A stretch of 64,000 nucleotides of DNA from Ignavibacteria bacterium UBA7675 (GTDB lineage Bacteria > Bacteroidota > Ignavibacteria > Kapaibacteriales > UB7675), in contig DLHF01000058.1 of the NCBI GenBank assembly GCA_002483085.1, positions 42,454 to 106,453 of the forward strand, given 5' to 3'. The position numbers and the translations under genes are program-made. Below, in pieces: positions 42,900 through 51,392 of this stretch. The notes under the pieces were generated by a model, which worked only from the letters and a program-made list of their open reading frames with translations, was not told where the DNA came from and ran no database searches. Within the stretch, counting starts at the first letter, position 1; every line of letters begins with the position of its first letter.

Positions 42900-45024
42900 T
42901 CGCCGCACCGAGCAGCCACACGAGATTCCACAGCGTGAGCTCGTGCTTTTCTGTTACGGGGCGTGCTGCAAAGCCGCGCGTCTTGCGAATATCGTCGACA
43001 AGCGTGGAGAGCATTACAGGTGTGTAGAACTTTCCGCCTGTGCGGTCGGCAATCGTATGCAGCAGCGGCGCGTTCATTCGCAGATTAAAATGCTCGATAT
43101 TAATTTCGCCGATGCTAAAGCGCCCATTGTCGGTGCCGTATGGCTGGTTGCTTATGCTCGCAGTACCGGCAAAGGCGTAGTCGCCGCTCGGCAATCCTTC
43201 TACTTGTGCTGTATAGCGCCCGCCGCCGAGAGCTGTGAGCACGACATCGCGGGGTTCTTTGCCACCAGTAATTTTCACACGCACATCTGCATTGTCCACG
43301 GGGCTGTAGCTCGCGTCGTACACTTGTCCAATAAATTCTACTTTTTCGCCATTTGCATAGAGCTGTTTGGATGTGCGGATTCGCACAAATTTCCCCTGTT
43401 CCTGTGTGGTAAGCCAGCGCAGACTATTGCCGAAAAATGTACTGAAGACATCTGGCGCTTCTGCCCGTCCTTTTGCTGCTTCGGCAGCGTAGCCGAGCAG
43501 TTTCCAGCGAAAGAGGCCATAGCCAAGAATAGCGAATGATCGGTTGTTTTGCAGCGAGCGCGAAAGGATGAGCGGCTCGTTCAGTGGGGCGTTGTTCACG
43601 CGGAGTGTTGCCAGCACTTCGGCCTCGGGCTTCGGCTTCACAAACGTTTCGGTGCGGAAAATCGGCGGAAGCTGGTTCCACAGCGTCGCATCGTTGTCCG
43701 TGCCGGTAATTTTCATCGAAGGATGCCCGAGCGCAGGTGGCTTTACATCGGCCATAACCATGAGTTCCTGCGGCCTCGATGCTGTGACAGTGAACGGCAG
43801 ATATGGCTCTAATGGCTTTAGCCTGTTGTAGTCCACCTGCTGCGCAGCGATAAAGAACAGCGGTTTGCCTCCGTCGGCCACCTTCTTTATAAGCTCGATG
43901 ACTGAGGTTGGTGTCGACGAAATGGGAAACCCTACAAGGACAATTGCCTCTGCATTTGCAAGCGACTGAGCTGTGGGCGGAGCACCGTAGAATTCCGCGT
44001 CTTTTTTCTGAATATAAGGTTCCACTGTGATATTCGGATCTTCGCCGAGTACAGTGCGAAGGAACGATACGTCTGGCGAGGGAGCTCCTGCCAGCAGCGC
44101 GATTGTCCGCTTGTTCTTGAGCACCTTAATAAAGTCGGCCACAGTGTTGTTCTTTGTCGTTAGCTCGCCCTCTATTGCACTCACTTCGGCAGTGAGCTTT
44201 CGCACGCCTTCCTGAGCTGGTTTATATTCAAATACTGTTGTATAAGTTTGTGTGCCGGTGCGCAGGTTTACCGTCTGGCGGCTGATCTCCGCCCCATTGT
44301 CCTTCAGCACAACTGTCACTTGGCCTTCGTCGAAGCCCGAGGATTTTACATTGATATTGACTGGCAGCGGTGTGCCTACATATGCCACTTCGTTGGTAAT
44401 GAGCGACTGTACAGAGATATCTTTAGGCTCGGTGGAGTCGCCAATACCTACTGCAAATACTGGTCGACCGAGAAGCTCTGCATTGTACAGTGGGTTTTCA
44501 CCTGCGTTGAATGCTCCATCGGTAATGAGCAGCACTGCACGAATATTTTCCCGCTCGGCGTCTGTGAACACTGCGCGGAATGCTTTGCCGATGTTGGTAG
44601 TCTGGCCGTCTACCCGCAGCGAGTCGGGTGTGAAGCGCTCTACGAACTGCACATTCTCATCGAACGAAAACACGTATTTATTATCGCCGAACGCATTGAG
44701 GTCGATGGAGCGAAGCGCCTGCATATACTGTGCACGGCGGTCTATCGAGGCGTCTTTCATTGCCATCGACTGCGAGTTGTCGAGCAGGACAGCTATGCGC
44801 GGCGGCTCTTCTTCTACGCTGATTATGCTGATAATCGGCTCGAACAAGATGAAAAGCAGCAGCGAAAGCGCCAGTGTCCGCAGAGCGACCAGTACGCTTT
44901 TGCGTCCTGTCGATATTGGCGGTATGGTAACGCGGTAGGCCCATAACGACAGACCTAATGCGAGCGCGATACAGATTGCGAGGAACCACCAGGGGGCGCT
45001 GAGGCCGAACGTGTAGTCAGTCAT
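42847..45024 (-). CDS. vWA-domain membrane protein
   Basis: 725 residues. Two N-terminal membrane helices (about 11-30 and 44-66), then a von Willebrand factor A domain with a MIDAS-type DNSQSM at about 82-87 (VLLDNSQSMAMKD) and LITDGAFNAGENP downstream, then a long extracytoplasmic part with Ig-like segments (GEKVEFIGQVYDASYSPVDN), and a C-terminal helix (VWLLGAAITVFGIEWFL) with a basic end. This architecture resembles BatA/BatB-like and CHP-type vWA proteins of Bacteroidetes and Chlorobi, whose function is thought to be in envelope stress or protein export. No bat operon partners (MoxR, DUF58) are in the window. Confidence 0.85.
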   Translation of the reverse strand: MTDYTFGLSAPWWFLAICIALALGLSLWAYRVTIPPISTGRKSVLVALRTLALSLLLFILFEPIISIISVEEEPPRIAVLLDNSQSMAMKDASIDRRAQYMQALRSIDLNAFGDNKYVFSFDENVQFVERFTPDSLRVDGQTTNIGKAFRAVFTDAERENIRAVLLITDGAFNAGENPLYNAELLGRPVFAVGIGDSTEPKDISVQSLITNEVAYVGTPLPVNINVKSSGFDEGQVTVVLKDNGAEISRQTVNLRTGTQTYTTVFEYKPAQEGVRKLTAEVSAIEGELTTKNNTVADFIKVLKNKRTIALLAGAPSPDVSFLRTVLGEDPNITVEPYIQKKDAEFYGAPPTAQSLANAEAIVLVGFPISSTPTSVIELIKKVADGGKPLFFIAAQQVDYNRLKPLEPYLPFTVTASRPQELMVMADVKPPALGHPSMKITGTDNDATLWNQLPPIFRTETFVKPKPEAEVLATLRVNNAPLNEPLILSRSLQNNRSFAILGYGLFRWKLLGYAAEAAKGRAEAPDVFSTFFGNSLRWLTTQEQGKFVRIRTSKQLYANGEKVEFIGQVYDASYSPVDNADVRVKITGGKEPRDVVLTALGGGRYTAQVEGLPSGDYAFAGTASISNQPYGTDNGRFSIGEINIEHFNLRMNAPLLHTIADRTGGKFYTPVMLSTLVDDIRKTRGFAARPVTEKHELTLWNLVWLLGAAITVFGIEWFLRKRGGMI

Positions 45025-45252
45025 GAATCTTCAGTAAAAGTATGCAGTACCGCAGAGCCGTGTACGACCGGTGCAGCCGAAGCCGGAACTTCTGTCCGTC
45101 GATAGTCTATAAAACGCCAAATATACCCACGGATACGAACAAGTAAAACTCATAAGCGGTAAAAATATTGCCTGATAGTGCGAAGAGAATACGTGAAGGC
45201 CGCGAAAATGAGGGGAAGGTGTTATCGGCCAGTATGGAAGCAGGCAGGTTGC

Positions 45253-45311
45253 CTACCCCGCGCCACCCGCTTCTTCCGGAGGAAGCCGGTGGCGTAGTAT
45301 GGGTGGGGTAG
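45253..45311 (-). terminator. Large hairpin after the aminotransferase gene
   Basis: Three nested stems: CTACCCC/GGGGTAG, CGCCACC/GGTGGCG and GCTTC/GAAGC around TCCGGA. It starts 8 bases past the stop at 45319. There is no U-run, so it may protect the 3' end or be a bidirectional attenuator rather than a classic terminator. Confidence 0.55.
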
Positions 45312-45318
45312 CGGCGCT

Positions 45319-46464
45319 TTACGCAGCGTTTGCACGTGCCTGGCTGCGCTCCGCAACAATATTATTGAAAAACTGCACAAATTTGTGATGCGGAACTGAT
45401 ACGCAAATGCGCGCTGTTTCTTGTGCAGTTTTGTCCTTGTCGTGTGTAAAGTATTTCATAGAGACGCTGCCGATCCTGTGCTGGAGCAGCTCTTCTTCCG
45501 ATACTTTTATTACAGCAAAAATACCGACGGGCGTTGTGTGGTCGTACAGTTCGTCTACGAGGAGTTGCTGCTCCTGTAGATATTGGATGTTCTTGCGAAT
45601 GTCTGCAACAGTTCGGTGTTTGAATTCGGCTGCTGCCTGCTGGCCTTCATGTGTGGTAAGCAGTGCGTGGACGAGTGCTTGGGCGAACGCATTGACACCA
45701 TTAGCGCTGTACAGCAGGCGTATGCCGAGCTCTTCGATAAACGCGTTATTGGTACAGTGGATGAAGCCCAATCTCTGGCCGCTCAGTCCAAACGATTTGC
45801 TGAAGCTCTCGGTAATAATCACATTGTCTAATGCAAGAAGTTCGCGGAAAAACGTGTCTTCGCGTCCGCAGAACAAGCGGCGGTATGGGCTGTCGAAAAT
45901 CACCACGAGGCCAAGCGCATGCAGACGGCGAATATTGCCGAGAAGCTCCGCATCGTCCATTTTGTTGCCTATCGGGTTGTTCGGGTCGCACACAAGCACT
46001 GCTATCTTTTCGCTGCATTCGCCGCCGTAATGTTCGGCAAGCTGCTCCAAGCTCTCGTAGCTTTCGCTCGGAATGCCGCGTATAGTAGCCAACTTTGCAT
46101 AGCTGCCCCAGAAGTACCGGGCGTAGTACAACTTATCGAGTTGCAGTGTTTGCACCACTAGGTCGATAGCGGCCATGCCCCCTGCTGTAATCGCCACATA
46201 GTCTGCGTGCGATTCACCAGCGAAGTACTCATCGTTGATTGCTTGCCGCAGTTCCAGCATTCCCGCATTGGGTGGATATACTTGCACTCGTGGGGAGTTG
46301 ACTTCCACGTGTTGCATCACACCAGATAGGTCGATACTACACACTGCGTTCACACCGCGATTCAGAAACAAGTACTCCTGTCCGGTGCTGTCGCTCAGAT
46401 GTTTTACTTTGGCTCCAATGCCCACAATGCTTGAAAATGTTGCTCCGCTTTTGTTGATAATCAT
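45319..46464 (-). CDS. PLP-dependent aminotransferase, class I/II
   Basis: 381 residues of fold-type I. The PLP lysine is in ITESFSKSFGLSGQRLGF; the aspartate and tyrosine contacts are in VVIFDSPYRRLF and the substrate-side Asn in CDPNNPIGN. The C-terminal arginine expected to bind the substrate carboxylate is in AQETARICVSVP. The N-terminal part (VNSPRVQVYPPNAGMLELRQ) is of the AspC/TyrB-like branch. The amino-acid specificity is not evident. It is divergent from an Lrp/AsnC regulator, a frequent pairing in which the regulator controls amino-acid catabolism. Confidence 0.88.
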   Translation of the reverse strand: MIINKSGATFSSIVGIGAKVKHLSDSTGQEYLFLNRGVNAVCSIDLSGVMQHVEVNSPRVQVYPPNAGMLELRQAINDEYFAGESHADYVAITAGGMAAIDLVVQTLQLDKLYYARYFWGSYAKLATIRGIPSESYESLEQLAEHYGGECSEKIAVLVCDPNNPIGNKMDDAELLGNIRRLHALGLVVIFDSPYRRLFCGREDTFFRELLALDNVIITESFSKSFGLSGQRLGFIHCTNNAFIEELGIRLLYSANGVNAFAQALVHALLTTHEGQQAAAEFKHRTVADIRKNIQYLQEQQLLVDELYDHTTPVGIFAVIKVSEEELLQHRIGSVSMKYFTHDKDKTAQETARICVSVPHHKFVQFFNNIVAERSQARANAA

Positions 46465-46489
46465 TGTACGTGCTCGTTCGCGTTATAAA

Positions 46490-46501
46490 AAACAATTGTT
46501 T
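46490..46501. promoter_or_regulatory. Palindrome AAACAATTGTTT upstream of the aminotransferase gene
   Basis: Perfect 12-bp palindrome 26 bases before the aminotransferase start codon. It could be an operator for the divergently encoded Lrp/AsnC protein, but such sites are degenerate and this is a guess. Confidence 0.35.
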
Positions 46502-46544
46502 CTTTATGTTGTGTCGTAATGTGTTTTCCTCTAAAAGCGACAGG

Positions 46545-46597
46545 GGCAGAACCACCTGCAGCGGACGTCTTTCCGCCGGTGCGAAGACCGGAGCGCT
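46545..46597 (-). repeat. Dispersed intergenic repeat, copy K (degenerate)
   Basis: On the minus strand it reads GGTCTTCGCACCG, GACGTCCG, GCTGCA, GGTGGTTCTGCCCC, in the same order as the conserved blocks of copies E and F but with the hairpin module deleted. Weak but collinear. Confidence 0.4.
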
Positions 46598-46749
46598 TAT
46601 ACAATTGCAAGAAAACGAGGAGGGGGAATTTGATACAAACGTAAAATTTGCGACGGTTGTATGCAAATAGTATATTGTTCGTCGAAATTTATTGCGAATA
46701 ATATAAAAATCTGTTTATTTTTTGTGCAAATGTGCAAAACGGAGGTGTG

Positions 46750-47223
46750 ATGAGCAGTCCAAATTCACAAATCGACAATGTGGATAAAGCGATTTTATCA
46801 ATTCTGGCAGAGGATGCTTCAGTTCCATACACAGAAATTGCCAAGCGATTGGTTGTTTCGCCGGGAACCATCCATGTGCGGATGAAAAAAATGCAGGAGC
46901 TGGGGGTTGTACACGGCTCGCATATCGCAGTAAACCCGCAGAAAATTGGCTATGATATTTGTGCGTTTATCGGAATCTTTATCGACAATGCTGGAATACA
47001 CGGCTACAGCGACGCCGTAAAGAAGATGCAGGAGGTGCCAGAGATTGTAGAGCTGCACTATACCACTGGTGTGTACAGCATGTTTGCCAAGGTGATGTGC
47101 CGAGACACCGAGAACCTACGCAAAGTGCTGAACGAAAGAATTCGCACGATACCGGGAGTACACCGCACCGAGACATTCCTTTCATTAGAAGAAAGCATCA
47201 GGCGGCCTGTCAAGATTGAGTAA
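46750..47223 (+). CDS. Lrp/AsnC-family transcriptional regulator
   Basis: 157 residues. N-terminal winged helix (IDNVDKAILSILAEDASVPY, TEIAKRLVVSPGTIHVRMKK) and C-terminal RAM/ActD domain (CAFIGIFID, VELHYTTGVYSMFAKVMCRD, IRTIPGVHRTETFLSLEE), the domain that binds amino-acid ligands in the oligomer. The start is fixed by GGAGG 4 bases upstream of the ATG at 46750. It is divergent from the aminotransferase gene 285 bases away and probably regulates it. Confidence 0.93.
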   Translation: MSSPNSQIDNVDKAILSILAEDASVPYTEIAKRLVVSPGTIHVRMKKMQELGVVHGSHIAVNPQKIGYDICAFIGIFIDNAGIHGYSDAVKKMQEVPEIVELHYTTGVYSMFAKVMCRDTENLRKVLNERIRTIPGVHRTETFLSLEESIRRPVKIE

Positions 47224-47387
47224 CAGAACAACAGCCAGAGCATAGGAGAGCATCTGCGAGCTCGCAGAAGACACGTGCGCCTACAGCAGTGTACCGCCTT
47301 AATTTTCCATTTTGCACAAAAAATACTTGTCTGCGTGTAGTTATCGTCGTAAATTTGTGTTCTCTGTACGAGCTACAAAGACAGGAT

Positions 47388-47461
47388 CGGGGTGTAGCTC
47401 AGCCCGGTAGAGTACTACGTTCGGGACGTAGGGGCCGGAGGTTCGAATCCTCTCACCCCGA
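47388..47461 (+). tRNA. tRNA-Pro (anticodon CGG)
   Basis: Cloverleaf: acceptor CGGGGTG/CACCCCG, anticodon stem CTACG/CGTAG with loop TTCGGGA, T-arm GGAGGTTCGAATCCTCT (one weak pair). Discriminator A; CCA is not encoded. A strong terminator follows directly. Confidence 0.97.
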
Positions 47462-47462
47462 C

Positions 47463-47506
47463 AAACAGGACAATTCGCATGAGCGGGTTGTCCTGTTTTC
47501 CTTTTA
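47463..47506 (+). terminator. Rho-independent terminator of tRNA-Pro
   Basis: Perfect 11-bp arms AAACAGGACAA (47463-47473) and TTGTCCTGTTT (47488-47498), 14-base loop, then TTCCTTTT. Confidence 0.9.
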
Positions 47507-47553
47507 AGCCCGTCTTTGCCGCTTTGTTGTCCCTCGTTTGTCCGGGCACTATC

Positions 47554-48135
47554 ATGGCATCACACACTGCTCTCACGCGCGCCTTTTTCTCTCTATCTGT
47601 TTTTCTTATGGCGAGTTTGCTGTCTGGTTGTTGGTCGACCAGGGAGTGGTACGGCCTGAGCGAAAAGCAAGAGACGATCATAGATTCCCTGTTTCATTTG
47701 AATGTCGTGCCCCATGACTTCGACATCAGCGTTCATGTCAGGCTCACCAATCCACTCATGGAAACATTGTGCTTTCCTCGTGTCTATCACGACAGTGTCG
47801 ACGGTGCTACATGGAGTGCTGCACTGCAACAGTACCAGCGGAATGTTAAGTATTTTTACCAGAACCGCTGTGCGATTGATGTGCAGTGCTACGGAGATTC
47901 CACCTGGCTACGCCGACGCTTCTCCGAAATAAACGCGACACACAATGGAGATGCTTGGTACACTTTTACCTGCAACCAGCCTAAACAAAAGTTGGAGGAG
48001 GGCGATTCTATTCGCGTTGTTGTGCTCATAGACACCACGCTTTCGGCGGGAGATGATGCTCCGTACAGAAGGGAATACATTCTAAAGCCGTATTCCAAAA
48101 CCCAGTGGGACACATCGCTCCGGCTCGCTCACTAA
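47554..48135 (+). CDS. Hypothetical lipoprotein
   Basis: 193 residues. The signal peptide ends in the lipobox LLSGC (FFSLSVFLMASLLSGC), so the protein should be membrane-anchored by lipid. The mature part is polar, has several cysteines (CFP, CAIDVQC, FTCNQ) that may form disulfides, and is predicted mostly beta. No family recognised. The ATG at 47554 is chosen because it gives a proper signal peptide; an earlier in-frame start (47479) would overlap the tRNA terminator. Confidence 0.65.
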   Translation: MASHTALTRAFFSLSVFLMASLLSGCWSTREWYGLSEKQETIIDSLFHLNVVPHDFDISVHVRLTNPLMETLCFPRVYHDSVDGATWSAALQQYQRNVKYFYQNRCAIDVQCYGDSTWLRRRFSEINATHNGDAWYTFTCNQPKQKLEEGDSIRVVVLIDTTLSAGDDAPYRREYILKPYSKTQWDTSLRLAH

Positions 48136-48202
48136 TGCAGGAATGCAGGTAATAGCTCCAATCACCCAAAGCCATATCTGTTCTGTAAAGTTGTTGCGCT
48201 CC

Positions 48203-48334
48203 AGTCTTCGCCCTCGCGTTTGGTCTCCGCACCGCGCTGCATTACCGCCGCGTGGTTGGTCGGCCTTTACCGCGACGGCCTTTGCGACCGGTGACAGCGG
48301 CTAAACGTGCGCCCGAGCGACGCCCGTGCCACAA
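48203..48334 (+). repeat. Dispersed intergenic repeat, copy J (long form)
   Basis: GTCTTCGCCCTCGCG, GGTCTCCGCACCGCGCTGCA, CCGCCGCGTGGTTGG, then GCGACCGGTGACAGCGGC (48284-48301) and GACGCCCGTGCCA. It aligns with copy B in its first half and copy C in its second half, which shows the module order. Confidence 0.85.
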
Positions 48335-48512
48335 TCGCGTCTTCTACCATGCTCTTCTGTGGCAGTGCGCTATCCCGTGTGAAATTTCGGAAATTTGGCC
48401 AGCCGCGACCAAAATCAGAGAAACTCTTATTGATTCCGGCGTCAGTATGCCGTAAGTTCATCGGCTGCGGGCGTATAGCTAAAAGGATTTTCTTCTACCA
48501 TTCTTACACAAC

Positions 48513-49667
48513 ATGAAGTTTTCTCTTGTTAACAACAACACAGCATATGCTAATGCTGATGTGTACTGGGCTATTCTGGGGCTGAATAGCGACGGAGTGT
48601 TTGCCTATGTGAATAGCAACGGCGCTGTAACGCCGATAAGCACCTCCGACAATACGAACATGATCAATGGCGTAAGCTATGCAAACTACTTTTTCCCGAT
48701 AGAGAGTGTCTCCTCGGTAGAGCTGAGCGAACTTATGACGAGCGGGCGAGTGTTCATCGCCTTTGGCGACTGGCTGCCAATTCGGGTGATCAGCCCTACG
48801 GGATATGCGCCGCCCGATCCTACCAACCCAAGCGTACCCGGCTACAGCACGATTTTCGACAAATTTGAATTTACGTACCAGCCCGGTGCAGCGCAGGAAA
48901 TGAACTGCAATACAACGAGTGTGGACTTCCTCGGTTTTCCGATTACCGCTGAGCTTATTAGCACAGGCACATCCAACCAGACTGTAGGCTTTACGGCTAC
49001 ACGCGACAGCATTATTACCGCGTTCCAGAATTGTCCCAATACAAACTTTGCTGCGCTTGTTATTCCCGGTGCTTCTTCTACCGATCCGGACTTGCGTATT
49101 CTCTCGCCCGAACATGCAATGAACACCGTGCTTTCTCAGGCAGTGGTCAACTATTTTACCGCATTCTTTGACGAGTATCTTACCAAGAGCTGGGCGTACT
49201 ATGAGCAGAATACACTTACACTCCAGATTAACTCTGCATCGTACACCGGGCCGGTAATCGGGCAGGTAGATAGCTCGGGTAATTTTGTGTTCTATACAGG
49301 TACGTCGGTGGGAAGCGGTACGCAGGTGCTGTCGCTGTCAAAGCCGACCACGATGGAAGCGCTGAACTGCAACGGCGTGCTGGCCTCTGGCAATGAAGTG
49401 CAGATGATTATCGAGAAGTTTATCGCAGCGGCGATTAACCGGACGATGTTCATGACGCAACCAGCGAACCTTTCCAACTGGTGTGGTTCCAATACTCTGT
49501 ACTACGCGAGTGCGCCAGTGGAATACTACGCACAGATATTGCACGCCAATAGCCTGAACGATATGTGTTATGCTTTTGGCTACGATGATGTATGCGAACA
49601 GAGTGCAAGTATGCAGAGTGCAGGAACAGCAAAAGAAGTTATCCTAACCTTGCCTGCTTGGAACTGA
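48513..49667 (+). CDS. GH64-like beta-1,3-glucanase, no signal peptide
   Basis: 384 residues. The sequence follows the glycoside hydrolase family 64 / thaumatin-like fold: VYWAILGLNSDG, RVFIAFGDWLPIRV, YSTIFDKFEFTY and NTTSVDFLGFPI. The Glu in FEFTY and the Asp in TSVDF, 19 residues apart, correspond to the catalytic acid and base of laminaripentaose-producing beta-1,3-glucanase (Glu154 and Asp170). The protein would cleave beta-1,3-glucans. It begins directly with MKFSLVNNNTAYANADVYW and has neither signal peptide nor T9SS domain, which is odd for a polysaccharide hydrolase. A terminator follows at 49688. It stands alone. Confidence 0.75.
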   Translation: MKFSLVNNNTAYANADVYWAILGLNSDGVFAYVNSNGAVTPISTSDNTNMINGVSYANYFFPIESVSSVELSELMTSGRVFIAFGDWLPIRVISPTGYAPPDPTNPSVPGYSTIFDKFEFTYQPGAAQEMNCNTTSVDFLGFPITAELISTGTSNQTVGFTATRDSIITAFQNCPNTNFAALVIPGASSTDPDLRILSPEHAMNTVLSQAVVNYFTAFFDEYLTKSWAYYEQNTLTLQINSASYTGPVIGQVDSSGNFVFYTGTSVGSGTQVLSLSKPTTMEALNCNGVLASGNEVQMIIEKFIAAAINRTMFMTQPANLSNWCGSNTLYYASAPVEYYAQILHANSLNDMCYAFGYDDVCEQSASMQSAGTAKEVILTLPAWN

Positions 49668-49687
49668 CCGACAGCGAGAAGCCATAT

Positions 49688-49734
49688 AGCCATGCGTATT
49701 GCGGTGATTGTGCTGCGCATGGCTGTTTTTATTT
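49688..49734 (+). terminator. Rho-independent terminator of the GH64 gene
   Basis: Arms AGCCATGCG and CGCATGGCT (49688-49696 and 49716-49724) followed by GTTTTTATTT. It slightly overlaps the 3' end of the convergent MarR gene. Confidence 0.85.
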
Positions 49735-50439
49735 GGGCGGCGTCTGTTTTCTGCTGCTGCGCTTTCCCGCTGCTGCCTCGTCCGGCGATGTAGGAGATTG
49801 TATCTCTTCACCTGTTGCACTTTTGTATATATCGGCAAAGGGAAGGAGGCGCTGTTGCTGCCACGAACCGGAAAATTTTACTTCGATATTGCGAAGCAAC
49901 TGCACGCACAGTTGCATGTCGTCTTCTGTCATGTCGCGGAAAAAGACGCGGTTCAGTTCGTTGAGTCGTTCGTAGCACTTGAGGAGGATTTGTTCCCCTG
50001 TATCGGTCAGTTTGAGTAGCTTCGAGCGCCCGTCGTCGGGATTCTCGTGTTCGGTAATATATCCCATGGTTACGAGCCGGTCGATCATGAGCAAACCAGA
50101 CGACAATTCGTTGATGGTATGCGAGATAACATCGGTTTTTCGCGGAGTCTGTAAGTGGGCGATGGCATTGAGAAAATGAAACTCTTCAAATCGTTTTGCC
50201 CCCGTACCTTCAAGCGCTGGTACTGCATACACCATATAGAGCCTCATAATTCTATCCATAACTTTTACCAACATTTGGTCGGCTTGCGGCGGCATCACAC
50301 CACCCAGAAATTCCCCCTCTGTCTTCGCCTTTTCTCGCTGGCGGGTGAGATAGTGCCGGCAAAAATCCTCTAATTCAGCCTCCGGATGTTGTTCTTCGAA
50401 CACAGCCCAAGCATTCACAAGTACAGCAGTTTTGTTCAT
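49729..50439 (-). CDS. MarR-family regulator with N-terminal extension (paralogue 1)
   Basis: 236 residues, longer than most MarR proteins because of about 75 extra N-terminal residues (MNKTAVLVNAWAVFEEQHPE, DFCRHYLTRQREK) and a basic, Ser/Pro-rich tail. The winged helix lies at about 95-170: TDVISHTINELSSGLLMIDRLVTMGYI with wing ENPDDGRSKLLKLT. It is a clear paralogue of the protein at 60931-61575, which shares the extension. GAGG sits 6 bases before the ATG. It is divergent from the NAD-binding gene at 50556, and the gap holds two identical boxes TTATGATGTA that may be its binding sites. Confidence 0.88.
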   Translation of the reverse strand: MNKTAVLVNAWAVFEEQHPEAELEDFCRHYLTRQREKAKTEGEFLGGVMPPQADQMLVKVMDRIMRLYMVYAVPALEGTGAKRFEEFHFLNAIAHLQTPRKTDVISHTINELSSGLLMIDRLVTMGYITEHENPDDGRSKLLKLTDTGEQILLKCYERLNELNRVFFRDMTEDDMQLCVQLLRNIEVKFSGSWQQQRLLPFADIYKSATGEEIQSPTSPDEAAAGKRSSRKQTPPK

Positions 50440-50450
50440 TTTTACCTCAA

Positions 50451-50460
50451 TTATGATGTA
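50451..50460 (+). promoter_or_regulatory. TTATGATGTA box 1 in the MarR/SDR divergent promoter
   Basis: Exact 10-base repeat of 50533-50542 in the 116-base gap between the divergent genes; a related TTGCATCGTAAATG lies between them. Candidate MarR-binding half-sites. Confidence 0.4.
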
Positions 50461-50532
50461 AAAAATACGAAATGTCGATCAGTTATTAGTATTTGCATCG
50501 TAAATGACCTATTTTGCAGTAAATAGTATTAT

Positions 50533-50542
50533 TTATGATGTA
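50533..50542 (+). promoter_or_regulatory. TTATGATGTA box 2 in the MarR/SDR divergent promoter
   Basis: Second exact copy of the box, 14 bases before the start codon of the NAD-binding gene. Confidence 0.4.
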
Positions 50543-50555
50543 GTTAGATGTTGAA

Positions 50556-51212
50556 ATGAACGGACATATTGTTGTTGTTGGCGGCAGTGGTTTTGTAGGT
50601 CGCCATATTTGCAGGCAGGCTGGTAAAAGCGGCTTTTCTGTTGTAAGTGTATCGCGCTCGGGGAAACCGGCAGGCGAGGAAGAAGTAGCGACGACGTTGT
50701 GGGTAGCTGCCGACGTATTTGCTCCTGATAACTGGCGAGAATATTTGACTGGTTGTAAGGCGGTAGTTCATTGTGTGGGGATTATCGACGAGCAGCCCGG
50801 ACGCGGCGTTACTTACAAAAGGGTGATTGTCGAGTCGGCGGGTATTGTTGGTGCAGAAGCCCAACGCGCCAATGTGCCGAAGTTTGTGTTTCTTTCGGCG
50901 GGATCAGGTGCGCCCGACACGCCTGTAGCATATATGAAATCTAAGCTCGCTGCGGAGGCTTTTCTCACTTCTCTTGGCCTAGAACTGGCTATTTTGCGTC
51001 CGGGGCTGATCTATGGGCAGGAGAAACCGGAAACGCTCGAAGAACATCAGGCACTTTTGGAACTGATGCAGGATACTTCTCTTGCAGAGGTGATCAGGCC
51101 GAATCGTCCGATGGCAGTGGAGCGCGTGGCCTATGCCGCTCTACAGGCGGCTATATGCAGTACAGTGAAGGGAATTCTTACGGTAGATGATATGGAAGCG
51201 ATTGCTGGCTAA
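50556..51212 (+). CDS. NAD(P)-binding protein (extended SDR, NDUFA9/NmrA-like)
   Basis: 218 residues. Rossmann dinucleotide site GGSGFVGRHI is near the N-terminus (residues 9-18), followed by SRSGKP, DVFAPDNWREYLTGCKAVVHCVG and KFVFLSAGSGAP, as in atypical short-chain dehydrogenases that act in redox sensing or quinone reduction. The Tyr-x3-Lys pair is YMKSK near 129-133. Divergent from the MarR gene, a common arrangement in which the MarR protein represses a stress-responsive reductase. Substrate unknown. Confidence 0.85.
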   Translation: MNGHIVVVGGSGFVGRHICRQAGKSGFSVVSVSRSGKPAGEEEVATTLWVAADVFAPDNWREYLTGCKAVVHCVGIIDEQPGRGVTYKRVIVESAGIVGAEAQRANVPKFVFLSAGSGAPDTPVAYMKSKLAAEAFLTSLGLELAILRPGLIYGQEKPETLEEHQALLELMQDTSLAEVIRPNRPMAVERVAYAALQAAICSTVKGILTVDDMEAIAG

Positions 51213-51392
51213 TAGGTGTAGACAGATTCTTTCTGTACAGAACTACGCAAAGATAACCCTGCTTTTTTGCTCCGCAGCAATCCTATATTGGAGGTATATG
51301 TTTCCGTGTTTGGATATTCTGATGCTCCTATGTAGCTTCGCGGCGCAATTCAGGCTGCCCTGCATGTGTTATACTCATGGATTTTAGTTGGT

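Noticed and set aside
44248..44946. Two overlapping 230-codon plus-strand frames
   Set aside because: Antisense shadows of the vWA protein gene; composition rich in Ser/Arg or Cys and no homology.
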